Source: Wyeomyia smithii
Taxonomy: Eukaryota > Arthropoda > Insecta > Diptera > Culicidae
Direction: 5' to 3'
DNA length: 64,000 nt
NCBI RefSeq assembly: GCF_029784165.1
Contig: NC_073694.1
Span: 25,864,506 to 25,928,505, forward strand
The translations under genes and the position numbers were made by a program. This document shows, piece after piece, positions 34,360 to 44,224 of the stretch. The notes beneath the pieces were generated by a model. That model was not told the DNA's origin. It did no database searches and saw only the letters and a program-made list of their open reading frames with translations. Each line of letters starts with the position of its first letter. Position 1 is the stretch's first letter.

Positions 34360-35765
34360 GCTTCCATGAGCTCAGTATGGTCTATATAGGGTGTGGAAGA
34401 AGTATGCGTGAAATTGTGGTAGCGAGTCGATAAATGTAAACAAAATCTGAGTGAGCCGTTGTGACGTCATACCACAAATTATTGTACATTCACATATGAA
34501 ATTTTTTTGTTTTTATGTTCATGTTCATTTTACAAATGATTTTTATAAACAAAACTATTTCCGAAGAAACCGAGGAAGCGTACTGTTCTTGCAACGCTTT
34601 TTCAGTTTTTTTTTATTCGAGAATTACTTGATGTTTGCGAGGAAATATAACAAACATAACTAATCGCAGTGCAGAATAACTTGAAATAATTGGTAATTTT
34701 ATTTGTAAAACGACCAACAAAATGCAGTAGGCGAGCAACATGTAGCGTTAATTAACGTTAGTAATTGATTAGTTTACTCCTTATTATAATTAAAACTTTT
34801 AGAACATTTAGTTTTTAACGAAGGTTTATTACATTTAAACAAAGCTTTCAGATGTATCTTCAATACGAACAACAAAGAAATTATTTGCATTTCACCATTT
34901 TCACTATGTTTTATAATCTTTCTGGCTTATTGAAGATCAATTTAATAGATCGGATTGATCTGAGCATTTTTTTCCATAGCACGATAACATCGTCAATGAG
35001 CAGTGTTACTTCGCTGATTTGTTTCCTTCGTTCTTTGTGTCTTGCATTGTATGCAGTCCGATACGCTACTTTTACTAGATTAGCCGAAAACTATGATGAG
35101 CAATTCGAATGCGAAAGGTCCTTTGAATGTGACAGCTTCGTGTATTTGCTGTGGTCACCATATTAGTACTTATTGAACCGTTCACTCTAGATGAGCTTTT
35201 TCGGTAAGTTGTTTTTTGGGGTCGTAAGATCGAAAAAACGGAGCAACTAAAATTAATTCATTTTAATGAGATGTTTTTATTTCACATCAAATAAATACCT
35301 GTTCAAACCAGTTTTCTTTTAGCACATCCACGATAAGATTTTAAATCCTGCCACTGGAAATGCTTTCAGCCTGTAGGAAGGTCCTCTGTATTTGTTTCAA
35401 CGGCACAAAACTTCATAAACTTTGTAATGCCGTTTTCTTCAAAAAACAATGTAAACTAGTGCTTTTTCCAGCACAATAGGGACTAATGACTCAACAGGGA
35501 ACTGCACATCAAGGCATTCTTTAATTTTTTCAGTTTTTGCAGGGAACTAATCGAGTTTATGGTTGAATCGTATTCAATTACACTATAGCACTATAGAAAT
35601 ATAACACCAAAACATTGGTATGACGTAGTACTCTTTCATAGCAACGGTAATGTAAATAAATTCATAGCAGTTTTACACATGATATTAAAAAGTGATTTGA
35701 ATGTATATGTAGAACTATGATACAATTGCCACACCCTATATAAACCATACTGCCATGAGCTATGC
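34360..35765. mobile_element. possible foldback element
   Basis: CAGTATGGTCTATATAGGGT followed by GTGG (34374-34397) recurs inverted as CCACACCCTATATAAACCAT followed by ACTG (35731-35754). A second inverted match, ACGTCATACCA (34463-34473) versus TGGTATGACGT (35615-35625), lies inside. The interior is AT-rich without a recognisable gene. Confidence 0.45.
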
Positions 35766-35959
35766 CATGCCATGCCATGAGCCATATGATGTCTCGAAGG
35801 TAAAAGTTTTCCGAAAAGTTTGAAACAATCCCCATCCTTGAACAATTTCTAAACCTGCTTTCAGAACCTAATAAAAACTTATGTCTTGAAAGAAAACATG
35901 CCGGTAAAAGCAACAGTACCAGTGAAATAAAAAATTTCAGGTCTCTCCTCGTCTATGAT

Positions 35960-36075
35960 TGCAGCGGTACTCTTCTATTCGTACATTTCAGCGGTACACT
36001 TCTATTCGTACTGCAGCGTACTATTTTTATTGCAGTGGTACACTTTTGTTGGTACATTCCTATTCGTGTGCTGCT
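35960..36075 (+). repeat. short tandem repeat, ~25-35-bp GCAGCGGTACACTTCTATTC units
   Basis: Four imperfect copies of (GCAG)(C/T)GGTACACTT(C/T)TATTCGTAC, varying in length, between 35962 and 36070. Confidence 0.8.
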
Positions 36076-36994
36076 GTTGATGATGATTGAAAGTTTATCT
36101 CCTAAATTACTCAACAAGAATTGTAAATTTTTGCAACGGATATTTATTTATTAATTTTATCTTCGATATTCACTAAGTAATCGTGACCAGATAGTATCGA
36201 AAGAGTAAATTTCAAAATATACACATTTATAGAAGAGTAAGAGTCTGCGTATGCTTGTGAATTTTTGGTTTATTTACTAAGATTCATTCAGAATCTCTTT
36301 TTACATTTCAAAATTGTTGGATGATATGTTATTATTCTAAGCTTTACCATAATAAACGTATATTAGCTGTCTTCGTAATACAGCGAGCGTAGTTGTAGGC
36401 AAATGAAAAAAAAAATTGTCAAGCAAAAAACAAAAATGGAATTGTTGATTGCTACGTTTTTTTGGAACTTGTTAATAATTTTGTTTAACATATCTTCGTA
36501 TGTTTGCCAATTATTGAACCTCTGTGAGGACTTTTATATAATTTTGGAAGTAAGATCCATATTATAGATTTGATTTAATCAGAGTTAAATAAGACAAAAC
36601 CATTCATTATGATAACGTAAGTATTATTGGATTTGGTTTTTGAGGGTATAGAATTAATTCTGACGTTGACGCATTACGAGAAATTCTTGGTGCTTCTTCA
36701 ACACGCACGATATGCTTGTGCCTTGTCAAATACATGTTGTTTGAACAAAAAAGTACTACAGGCAGAATATCGCCAAATATAAACGATATTCTTTCGAGTG
36801 TTGTTGATTATATTTCAAAAATTTATTTCCAGGGGAGGCTGAAAATAAAATACGTCTGCCAGCAGACTCTGTATATTTTGTAACAAAAATCCCCTAATTA
36901 CAGTGTTTAGTCCCACGTCACCATTTCATACAACCCTAAGGCTATTTTTTCAATAAAAATGTAAGTTTATTTTAGTAAGTTTTTCTTAAGGAGA

Positions 36995-37228
36995 GCTTCG
37001 TAGCCGCAAGGTTACAGAGTCCGCTTTGATAAGCGAGTGGTCGTGGGTTCGAATCTTAGTAGAATCAGGCCATTTGGTTGTCAAAGGACTTTAACATGGG
37101 TTCATTCTCAGGCTCTCTACCACATACCCTTCCTTCAAGCTGAATTCTATAGTACCCTTGCTAACTTTCATCCTAACAAAAGAAAGTCCCTCTTATAATA
37201 AAACTGTTCTGAGTAACGTATAATAGTT
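36995..37228 (+). mobile_element. tRNA-derived SINE of a second family
   Basis: The head has a box A-like TAGCCGCAAGGTTACAGAGT and a box B GTGGGTTCGAATCTTAG. A body with CAGGCTCTCTACC and CCTAACAAAAGAAAGTCCCT follows. The structure resembles the Feilai-type tRNA SINEs of Aedes; that naming is from memory. It runs directly into three tandem units of its 3' region. Confidence 0.78.
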
Positions 37229-37570
37229 CTCTTCAGGGAATTGTAATTATGACGCGGTCTTGGCTGGAGGAACGAGGTTTCGATAAGACTCCTTCCTCTT
37301 GACAAAAATATAATAAACCTGACCAGAGGTGAAGCATTGAGTGCCTCTTCAGGGAATTGTGATTGTGACGCGGTGTTGGTAGGAGGAACGAGGTTCGATA
37401 AGACTCCTTCCTCTCGACAAATTAAGTCCTTCTTATAATAAAACTGATTTCAGAAATATTAACCCTCTACAGGGAATTGTAATTGGCGATATTGACACGA
37501 GGAACGAGGTTTTCGATAAGACTACTTCCTCTTGACATAATAAGTCCCTCTTAGAATAAACCTGGCCAGA
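37229..37570 (+). repeat. three tandem copies of a ~116-120 bp SINE-tail unit
   Basis: Units start at 37229, 37345 and 37465. Each has AGGGAATTGT, GGAACGAGGTTTCGATAAGA (or a close variant), and CTCCTTCCTCTTGACA. The spacing is 116 and 120 bp. The first unit is continuous with the SINE head upstream, so the array grew from the SINE's own 3' part. Confidence 0.85.
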
Positions 37571-37574
37571 GAGT

Positions 37575-38080
37575 ATAACTGCTGATCAGTTTCGACGACT
37601 TTGGCAGTATGAGGCAAAGCGTTGTCATGCAGCAGAATCACTTTTTCGTGCCTCTCTTGTGGCCGTTTTTCGCACGGTGTACGGCTTAATCGCATCAATC
37701 GAAATTGATTGACACACAGCACAATCTTCGTAGTTTTCATATTCGGCTTTCTTATCATTGAATTGCAATAGGCAATTCATTTTTTTAACATTCCTCACGA
37801 TGCGATGACTTTGTTGCCGCTGGAGCGATTTGTTCACGGGCGAAAAAACGACGCTCAACGTCCCTTGGCTACAATCATAAGAAACCCTAATTCCTTGTTT
37901 TTGAATCATTCCCGAAACATGCAATCGCTAGGAAATAGCTTAGCGGATAACTCCTTACGGTGCTCCCACAGACCGCTATTATTAAAAATAGCACCAAAGG
38001 ATCTGAGTACATCATTCGATTCGTTAAGACGTCCTGAATCTCTGGTGAAAAAAATTGTTTTAAGAAGGGGTATTGCACAA
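37575..38080 (-). pseudogene. mariner transposase fragment, decayed
   Basis: Read on the minus strand, remnants of a mariner transposase occur in order: IQKQGIRVSYD (about 37900), then QSHRIVRNV, RLMRLSRTPCEKRPQERHEK, and the second catalytic block VILLHDNALPHTAKVVETD near 37580. Several frame changes separate the blocks. The N-terminal helix-turn-helix and the last catalytic block are missing or unrecognisable. It starts directly next to the tandem SINE-type units ending near 37570. Confidence 0.8.
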
Positions 38081-38137
38081 CAACCTTATTTTGTCGTGTC
38101 CAACGTAGGTTTTCGCAATAATTAGCAATATTTTACT

Positions 38138-38329
38138 TCTTAATTTTTTCCACAATTTTGCTGAATATCTTCAATCTGGTAGGGTATCGAACGTCTTCGT
38201 CAGTGGTTTTCTTCGGCCCCCTTTTACATAAGATTGCTGCAGAAAAACTGCCGAAGAAAACCACTGACGAAGACGTTCGATACCCTACCAGATTGAAGAT
38301 ATTCAGCAAAGTTGTGGAAAAAATTAAGA
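38138..38329. repeat. near-perfect inverted repeat, 80-bp arms, 32-bp loop
   Basis: The arms 38138-38217 and 38250-38329 are reverse complements with one mismatch; both contain GGTATCGAACGTCTTCGTCA or its complement. The loop is about 32 bases. A single, diverged copy of the right arm occurs at about 32745-32805 (GCTGCAGAAAACCTG, TTTCGATACCCTAATTGAAG). Confidence 0.9.
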
Positions 38330-38729
38330 GAAAAAAAAATTGCTTATTGAAAATTATAAAAAAAAATTTATTTAACTGTTAGGTAGATTGATCGGAAAAT
38401 CGAAAACGCCAAAAGTAAAGCCTTGTTCTATGATACAATTTTGCAGAAGACATTGAGTACAGCAAATCAATTCCACAGTCAAATTTAAAACGATCACGAT
38501 TTTTCGAGTTGAGACTACTGTGCACAGTGAGTTTTCAAACAAATCTTTCCACCAATTGTAAATGTCATGGAATATAACACTTGGAATGTGTAGAAACTAT
38601 TTTGGAAGATGTTTCATAAAATGGTGGTTGAAAAATGTGCTTTACAATAAGTATTTCGTCGCTTTTAAATTACTTTTTTGTACTTTACAACCTTCAAAAG
38701 GGCATTACTCAAACATGTACCGTACGATG

Positions 38730-38838
38730 ATTTCGAAATTTTGATCAGAGATTCAGGACCTCCTAACGAATCGAATGGTGTACTCAGATCCTTTGTTGCA
38801 TTTTTTTTAAAATAACGGTCTGTGGGAGCACCGGGGGA
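38730..38838 (+). pseudogene. inverted copy of the mariner-adjacent segment
   Basis: About 100 bp here (GAGATTCAGGACCTCC through GTGGGAGCACCG) is an inverted, roughly 85-90% identical copy of 37960-38050, the N-terminal side of the mariner fragment. It ends abruptly where the 16-bp-array element begins (38838), as if that element had inserted into it or had captured its edge. Confidence 0.65.
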
Positions 38839-39662
38839 CGAGACACGAGGCATATGGACGCTAGGCATATGGATGTTAGGCATAGTATGCTAGGCATACA
38901 GACGCGAGGCATAATGGATGTGAGGCATAATGGATACGAGGCATACTGCCAAAAGGCATAACGGACGCGAGGCCGAATGGACGCGAGGCCGAATGGACGC
39001 GAGGCCGAATGGACGCGAGGCCGAATGGACGCGAGGCCGAATACGATGTTGTACGATTGCATGAGATCCAATCATGTAGTTCAGGTGTTATTATATTCCT
39101 AAAGAGTTTAAGTTGGGTATAATACTTTTCTTGAAATCATGCGGCGCAGACGCATAATCGAGGGCAAGGAAACGAGGCGGCACTAAGCCGCCGTGGTTTC
39201 CGCAGTCCGAGCCGGCCGCCGACCCGCCGTCGGAAGCGGCGGCCTCTCGCACCCAAACGACTGATCTACTGGTTTGCTAGGTCTACTCAAACAGAGTTTA
39301 CTTCCCTTAGCTAAGTCCGAACGAGCGGTAGCGAGTAAGGACAGCATTCGCTCGAACAGCGAGTCGGCCGAAGGCCGCGAGTGTATTGCTTTCCAAATGA
39401 CACTTTGAAGCGAAATACATGTTATTGAATGCTGTGATGATGATGACGATAATAACACATTCCGCATCGCTTCCCCTTGGTCTTGTTGTATCCATTCGGC
39501 CTCGCGTCCATTCGGCCTCGCGTCCATTCGGCCTCGCGTCCATTCGGCCTCGCGTCCATCTGCCTCGTGTCCGTATGCCTGCCGTCCATTATGCCTCGCG
39601 TCCGTATGCCTCGCGTCCGTATGCCTCGCGTCCGTATGCCTCGCGTCTGTATGCTTAACGGG
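38839..39662. mobile_element. element whose ends are inverted arrays of a 16-bp unit
   Basis: The left array (38839-39042) starts with variable GAGGCATA(A/T)GGAYG-like units and ends in five perfect copies of GGACGCGAGGCCGAAT (from 38963). The right array (39494-39657) begins with four perfect reverse copies (ATTCGGCCTCGCGTCC) and ends in 15-bp GTATGCCTCGCGTCC units. The unit types therefore mirror each other about the centre. The middle (39180-39400) is a GC-rich block with CGGCGGCC and GGCCGAAGGCCG words, then a GATGATGATGAC run. No convincing coding region. Confidence 0.75.
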
Positions 39663-39894
39663 GTGATAGCTTTATTAGGCGCGCAGTTTATTTTTCGGTG
39701 TATTTTTTTGTTAAAATCATTCAAAGTATTGCCAAGCGTTAGCTAAAACTTTGTTTTAACTGTTGGTCAAGCTCGAATACCGTTACTATAAAAGGATTCG
39801 TCTATTGAAGCTATTCACGAATCAAGTCATTTTCCGATGTCTTCAAATAATCAGAAATGCCAATTAACCAGACAACGTGCCATCGAACGTAACA

Positions 39895-40745
39895 AGTAAT
39901 CATCAGACAGTGCAATATCTGGGGAAAATGGCAAGTGAGGTGGGTGGTTTCCATTTGAGCATTTCTATAGAAGTTTTAACGACTTTGGCAGTATAAGGCC
40001 GAGCGTTGTCGTGCAGTAGAATCACTTTTTCAAACCTCTGATCGAATTTTGGCCGTTTTCCGCAAAGTGCTCGGCTTTGTCGCAATAAATGAAGTCCACA
40101 CCGTTTCCCAAAAATACACGCAAAAGTTCAAGCTTTAATCATCCAATGTGTTCTTTCAATTCGCACAGAATTTGCTCTGACTTCGCACAACCAATGCGTG
40201 ATACGCATAACGCAAAAGTTGGACAAGGAATACATTGACAGAGATCAAAATCAGAATATGTATCATATACACAAAAATCGTAATGTCTCGGTAAACTTCG
40301 GCTTCGGGCGTAACTATATTCTGCCTATATTCTATTTTCGTAACTATATTCTGCCGAGCTGACATCGTAGAAGTATGATCGGGCAGTCCCCATCAATTTC
40401 TATTATTTGAGTTGCTGTAATGAATCCAATTTTCATTACCCGTCACGATGCAATAAAGAAATCGTTCCCTTTTTTTCCGCTAGAGAATTTGTTCACAGGC
40501 GAAAAATCGACATTCGAGCTCTTTGTCGAATCGTTCGCAAAGCATGCAATCGCTTGGAAGCGGCTTGACTGCAAACTCCTACGCCAAAGCAAGCTGCTCC
40601 TGCGTTTGGCATGAGTCCCCATCGAACAATTGCTCTGATTCAGCGTCTTCGAAAGTTTTTGAACTTCTTTCGAGAGGCGGCCATCAACATCGAATTAACC
40701 GTGTCTGAAGTGAGAGAACCAATTACGGCACGTTGTTTCACTTAG
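39895..40745 (-). pseudogene. mariner transposase pseudogene, nearly full coverage with an insertion
   Basis: On the minus strand, from 40745 down, translated pieces match mariner in order: FSHFRHG and FDVDGRPLERS (helix-turn-helix), DSCQTQEQLALALGV, FDKE.ECRFFACEQILQRKK, FLYCIVTGNENWIHYSN, then after foreign-looking sequence (about 40140-40375) RQSRALCGKRPKFDQRFEKV, VILLHDNARPYTAKVVKTS, and a frame-shifted PFSPDIALSDDY. Many frame breaks make it non-functional. Its blocks resemble the fragment at 37575-38080, so the two may be copies of one family. Confidence 0.8.
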
Positions 40746-41039
40746 AACAGCATTTTCGTAAACTCAAAGCACATGACGCCACAGTCAAGTTGTGCGCCTA
40801 GTGCTTTCGGAAATGAGTCAAATTGAGGCAAAATTTTTTGTAAGCTTGTCAAAATTGATAAAAATAGAAAAATAATATAAATGTTCAAAGAGCTTCGTAC
40901 TCGAAGTCTCTTCCAGAACGTTAATAAATTTTTTAAATGTAAAAATGTTAAAACTGAAAAAAATACAAACTTTTGAAAATTTCGATAATTTTTTCAATAA
41001 ACATTCCATAAATCTCTACATTAGGTTATAATGGTAATC

Positions 41040-42265
41040 GCATCTGTGTGCTACCCCAACAGAGGGGATTGAGGTATTTTTCTGATACCACAGTGGAAAG
41101 CTGTTTTTACACTTAAAATTTGAATACCAGCATTCCAAAACGTTTGTGTATTGTCAAAATACGGCAACTTTTCATTAAAGGAAGTTTCGGCTAGTGTACC
41201 TAACACTGATGCTGCTCGCTACTGTACAAAGGCAGTGCTGCTGATAATGCTACCCGCTGCCAAAGCTGCTGTTGTTCAGTAAGGATTGTTGTAGTCGCTG
41301 TCTAGAACCCATATGAGCAGTTTCGTTCAGAACAGGCTCTCATACAGACCAAACAGTTCATTCAGAATTAAAAAGCAAAGCCTTGATGCTACATTCCGAT
41401 TTGGAATTTGACCTTCTGTTTACTATACACAGACTTCGCAGCCAACCGTTAAGTGTACAGGACAATTGCGGGGCTAGCGCTACGATCCTACTGACATTAA
41501 CAGTCTCTCCCGAGTCAAGACTCGAACCTACGACGACTGGATTGTTAGGCCAGCATCGTACCTCGAGACCAGCTGGGGTTCAGAATTACAAGGTCTATAA
41601 TTCTGTCGGCCAGAACGTTGGTGTGCTGTCAAAATGATGCAACTTTTCATTGGATGCATCTACTACTGATGCTGCCCGCTACCGCACAAAGACAGCATTT
41701 TACTAAAGAAAAATGCACTGCATCAGGTGGCGCTGCCACTATCGATGCTGGTACCTGCTGCAACTGCTTCTGCTATCCGTTGCCACAGCTGCGGCCGCTA
41801 TCCGTTACCACTGCTATCCGCCCGGTTGATATCCGCTGCACTGCTGCTAAGTATGGAATGTTGTAGTCGCTATCTAGAGCTAATATAAGCAGCTTCAGCA
41901 TAAATTGGCTCCCATATAGGCCAAATAGTAAATTCTGAACTAATAGGTCTTTAATTCTGTCGACCGTGCCTAGAAAGGCAATCATCATTGAATTTTGATC
42001 AGAGATTGAATTTTGCGTTTTGATAATTTTAAATAGTACAATAATTTGAATAAATAAATTATAATTTTCGGCTTTTGGTAGGATTCTTAGAAGATTTTCC
42101 AATCGATTGTTGCAAAAACGAAAAAAATCCATCGTAAACTGTTCGATTTATTAGCATTTGAAATTGGACATATTTTTCACTTTTTTTTTGGTTTCAGATT
42201 TTCATTTTACATCCCTGTGTAGCCGAACTTTCTGAGAGACGTAGCTCTACGTCGAAAAACCATAT
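41040..42265 (-). repeat. GACGTAGAACTACGTC-family copy with CTG-rich body, internally duplicated
   Basis: On the minus strand it starts at GACGTAGAGCTACGTC (42253-42238), passes ACACAGGGATGTAAAATGAA, AATCGATTGGAAAAT, GCCTTTCTAGGCACGG and GTCGACAGAATTAAAG, then a GCAGCAG/GTAGCAG-rich body. The body is present twice (about 41590-41960 and 41040-41370, sharing TTGTAGTCGCT and CTAGA.C..ATATGAGCAG-like segments), with a SINE inserted between. Related body pieces lie at 51170-51420 and 53570-53810. Confidence 0.68.
41371..41578 (-). mobile_element. tRNA-derived SINE with 10-bp target duplication
   Basis: On the minus strand it begins with a tRNA-like head whose box B reads GGTTCGAGTC; a box A-like segment lies in the same head. 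It then carries a body ending in an A-rich tail (41371-41377). It is flanked by the perfect direct repeat TTCAGAATTA (41361-41370 and 41579-41588). The neighbouring repeat copy at about 41930-41955 shows the equivalent unoccupied site. Related copies are at 47637 and 57629. Confidence 0.88.
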
Positions 42266-42329
42266 TCAAGATTATCATAAACCATACTCCTTCTGCCAGC
42301 AGCCAGCACTACATTCTCACTGATCTACA

Positions 42330-42850
42330 TGGATTCTTTTCGAAGCGGTCTGCCTCTACCAACCTTGCTCAATTTCTCTCCACCTGCTTCAGAACCGTAC
42401 TATGGATGCTGATGTTGCTGTTGACACGGATCTCAGAGCTTCATTTGATCGAGTCGATAATGGCGTTCTCTTAGCAAGGTTGGAGAAAATCGGCGTGTCC
42501 CAAGGTTCTACCCAACCTTAGACATTTTCCAATCCTTCTGGAGTGCTTCAAGGAAGCAACCTTGGACCATTGCTTTTTGTACTTTTTTTTAACGAAATCG
42601 ACACAATGCTTCCACCTGACTGCCGATTGTTTCACGCGGATGATGTTGAAATTTGATTATCGAAAGCCTCACAGACTGTGACGAAATTCGGAGGATGGTG
42701 AACTATTTTCTAAAGAGGTGTTCCCGTAATTGCATGACTGTTAGCATTCCCAAATGCAGCATTATATTTTTCCAACGTAAAACGGCACCGATTCGGCAAT
42801 AGAAACCAAAAGAATTGAGCTAGCTATCACACTTTTTGTGCTAGACCTCG
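42330..42850 (+). pseudogene. LINE reverse transcriptase remnant
   Basis: In + strand frames, recognisable reverse-transcriptase blocks occur in order: HGFFSKRSASTNLAQFL, DLRASFDRVDNGVLLARL (Asp-containing block A), SGVLQGSNLGPLLFVLFFNE (block B) and FHADDVEI (the YxDD position). A stretch of the normal spacing between blocks A and B is missing, and stop codons follow the ADD motif. This resembles the jockey-clade RT. No endonuclease domain or intact ends are visible. Confidence 0.78.
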
Positions 42851-42859
42851 TTGAAAGCA

Positions 42860-43850
42860 AACATAGCCGAAAACTGAAAAAGTAGTTGAATTTTGGCCAT
42901 ATGCGTAGAAGGATTTTTTCCATCAAATAGGGTCCTCTATCACCCCTTAAAGGATTTTAAATGAGCTCTTTAACACCCTGTATATGTATTATCTTCAGCG
43001 CAGTTTTTGAGATTTTTGATTCAGCATTACAACTAGGACATTTCAAAATCAACTTTCTTCAAGACGATAATTGTATGTTTCTTGTTTTTCAAATTTGTAT
43101 GGTAGTATTATCATGTAAACTTACTAAGGCTTTTCATGTTCATCTATGTCAGCTGAACAATATTGAATAATAATCGACCAGCAATAAAAACCGATAAGCA
43201 AATTATCAAAAAAGTCGAAATGCCAGAAAAATTCGATTTAAACTAACCGAGTTATAAGCATGTGAAATTGGACCAAAATTATCGCTTATAAGTTTAGCTA
43301 TCGTTGTCTCAAAATTGCTCTTATCTCTATCATTATTTCTAAAAAAAGGTTTTCCAGAAATTATACTTTATATAAAGCATTTAGTTATTTTTCACAATTT
43401 TTTGAAAAATAAAAAAGTATATGAACCTATAGACTACTTGGATGTTAGTTTACAGCAGTTTTTTTTTTCAAGACTAGCTATTTAAATTTTGATTTGAATT
43501 TTGTTTTAACTTTTTCGTATTGCCTGAAATGAGAGGCCGAAGAAGGAAATCATGAATCGCTGCGAAAAGGAAGAGGAAGATTCCTCTTTTGGACATCTCT
43601 TGCGTTTGTAGTTAAAATTTATTCGATGTTCTACCTGAACAGAACACCAGTTAGATGGAAATTATTGGTATCTACCTAAATAATGCAGTTTTATTGAATT
43701 TCTTTTTTAAATTGGCGTTATTTATTCTTGATAGGTGTTTTTTTCTGTTATTTCTGTATTCTTTTGGACTTTTTCCTGTTGCTACTGTTACTGTTTTCTT
43801 TTGTTAATTTTGTATTCTTTTGGACTCAATTCAGAGTGGCAAAGGCCTAA
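42860..43850. other. no gene seen
   Basis: AT-rich; 43225-43275 (ATTCGATTTAAACTAACCGA, then AAGCATGTGAAATTGG) belongs to the GACGTAGAACTACGTC family body. The open frame at 42961-43170 has no motif. Confidence 0.5.
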
Positions 43851-43854
43851 TATT

Positions 43855-44050
43855 TGCCACCACCAGCTTTCTGCTGCTCCAGATAGAATCGTTCGCTTTG
43901 CCGGTCAATAAACAAACGAGAACTTCAATTCGATGGCATGCGCTGTTATGAGTGACCACTATTTGCCACCACCCGGTTTTTGCGGCTCCATATAAAACCG
44001 TAGGCTTTGCCGGTCAACGCACGAATGAGAAATTCAATTCGATGGCGCGT
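43855..44050 (+). repeat. tandem duplication, two ~100-bp units
   Basis: TTTGCCACCACCAGCTTTCT and CTTTGCCGGTCAATAAACAA, ending ATTCGATGGCATGCGC, recur as TTTGCCACCACCCGGTTTTT, CTTTGCCGGTCAACGCACGA and ATTCGATGGCGCGTAT about 110 bases on. Non-coding. Confidence 0.85.
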
Positions 44051-44146
44051 ATGATACCGGTACAATTTTGAAATGACAATGATGGGGTGATATGTTCGAA
44101 GGGTTCTCTGGTTGAATTACTAGTTTTAGACGCTAGCTCAACTTAA

Positions 44147-44220
44147 AAAAAAGGAATAAAAAAAGAAAAAAAACAGAAAAAAGAGAAAAAAAAGAAAAAA
44201 AAAAAACAAAAAAAAGAGGC
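44147..44220. repeat. A-rich simple sequence
   Basis: About 75 bases of almost only A with scattered G. It may be an old retroposon tail; no element is recognisable upstream. Confidence 0.85.
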
Positions 44221-44224
44221 ATGT

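Noticed and set aside
34852..35166. 104-codon + strand frame
   Set aside because: Lies inside the possible foldback element, no motif, AT-driven composition.
36995..37080. Possible tRNA gene with box A and box B
   Set aside because: No acceptor-stem pairing can be made and SINE-type body follows; treated as a SINE head.
39183..39746. Overlapping ~80-114-codon frames with RPRVHSASRPFGLASI-type repeats
   Set aside because: They translate the 16-bp tandem units of the array element; the frames are an artefact of the repeat.
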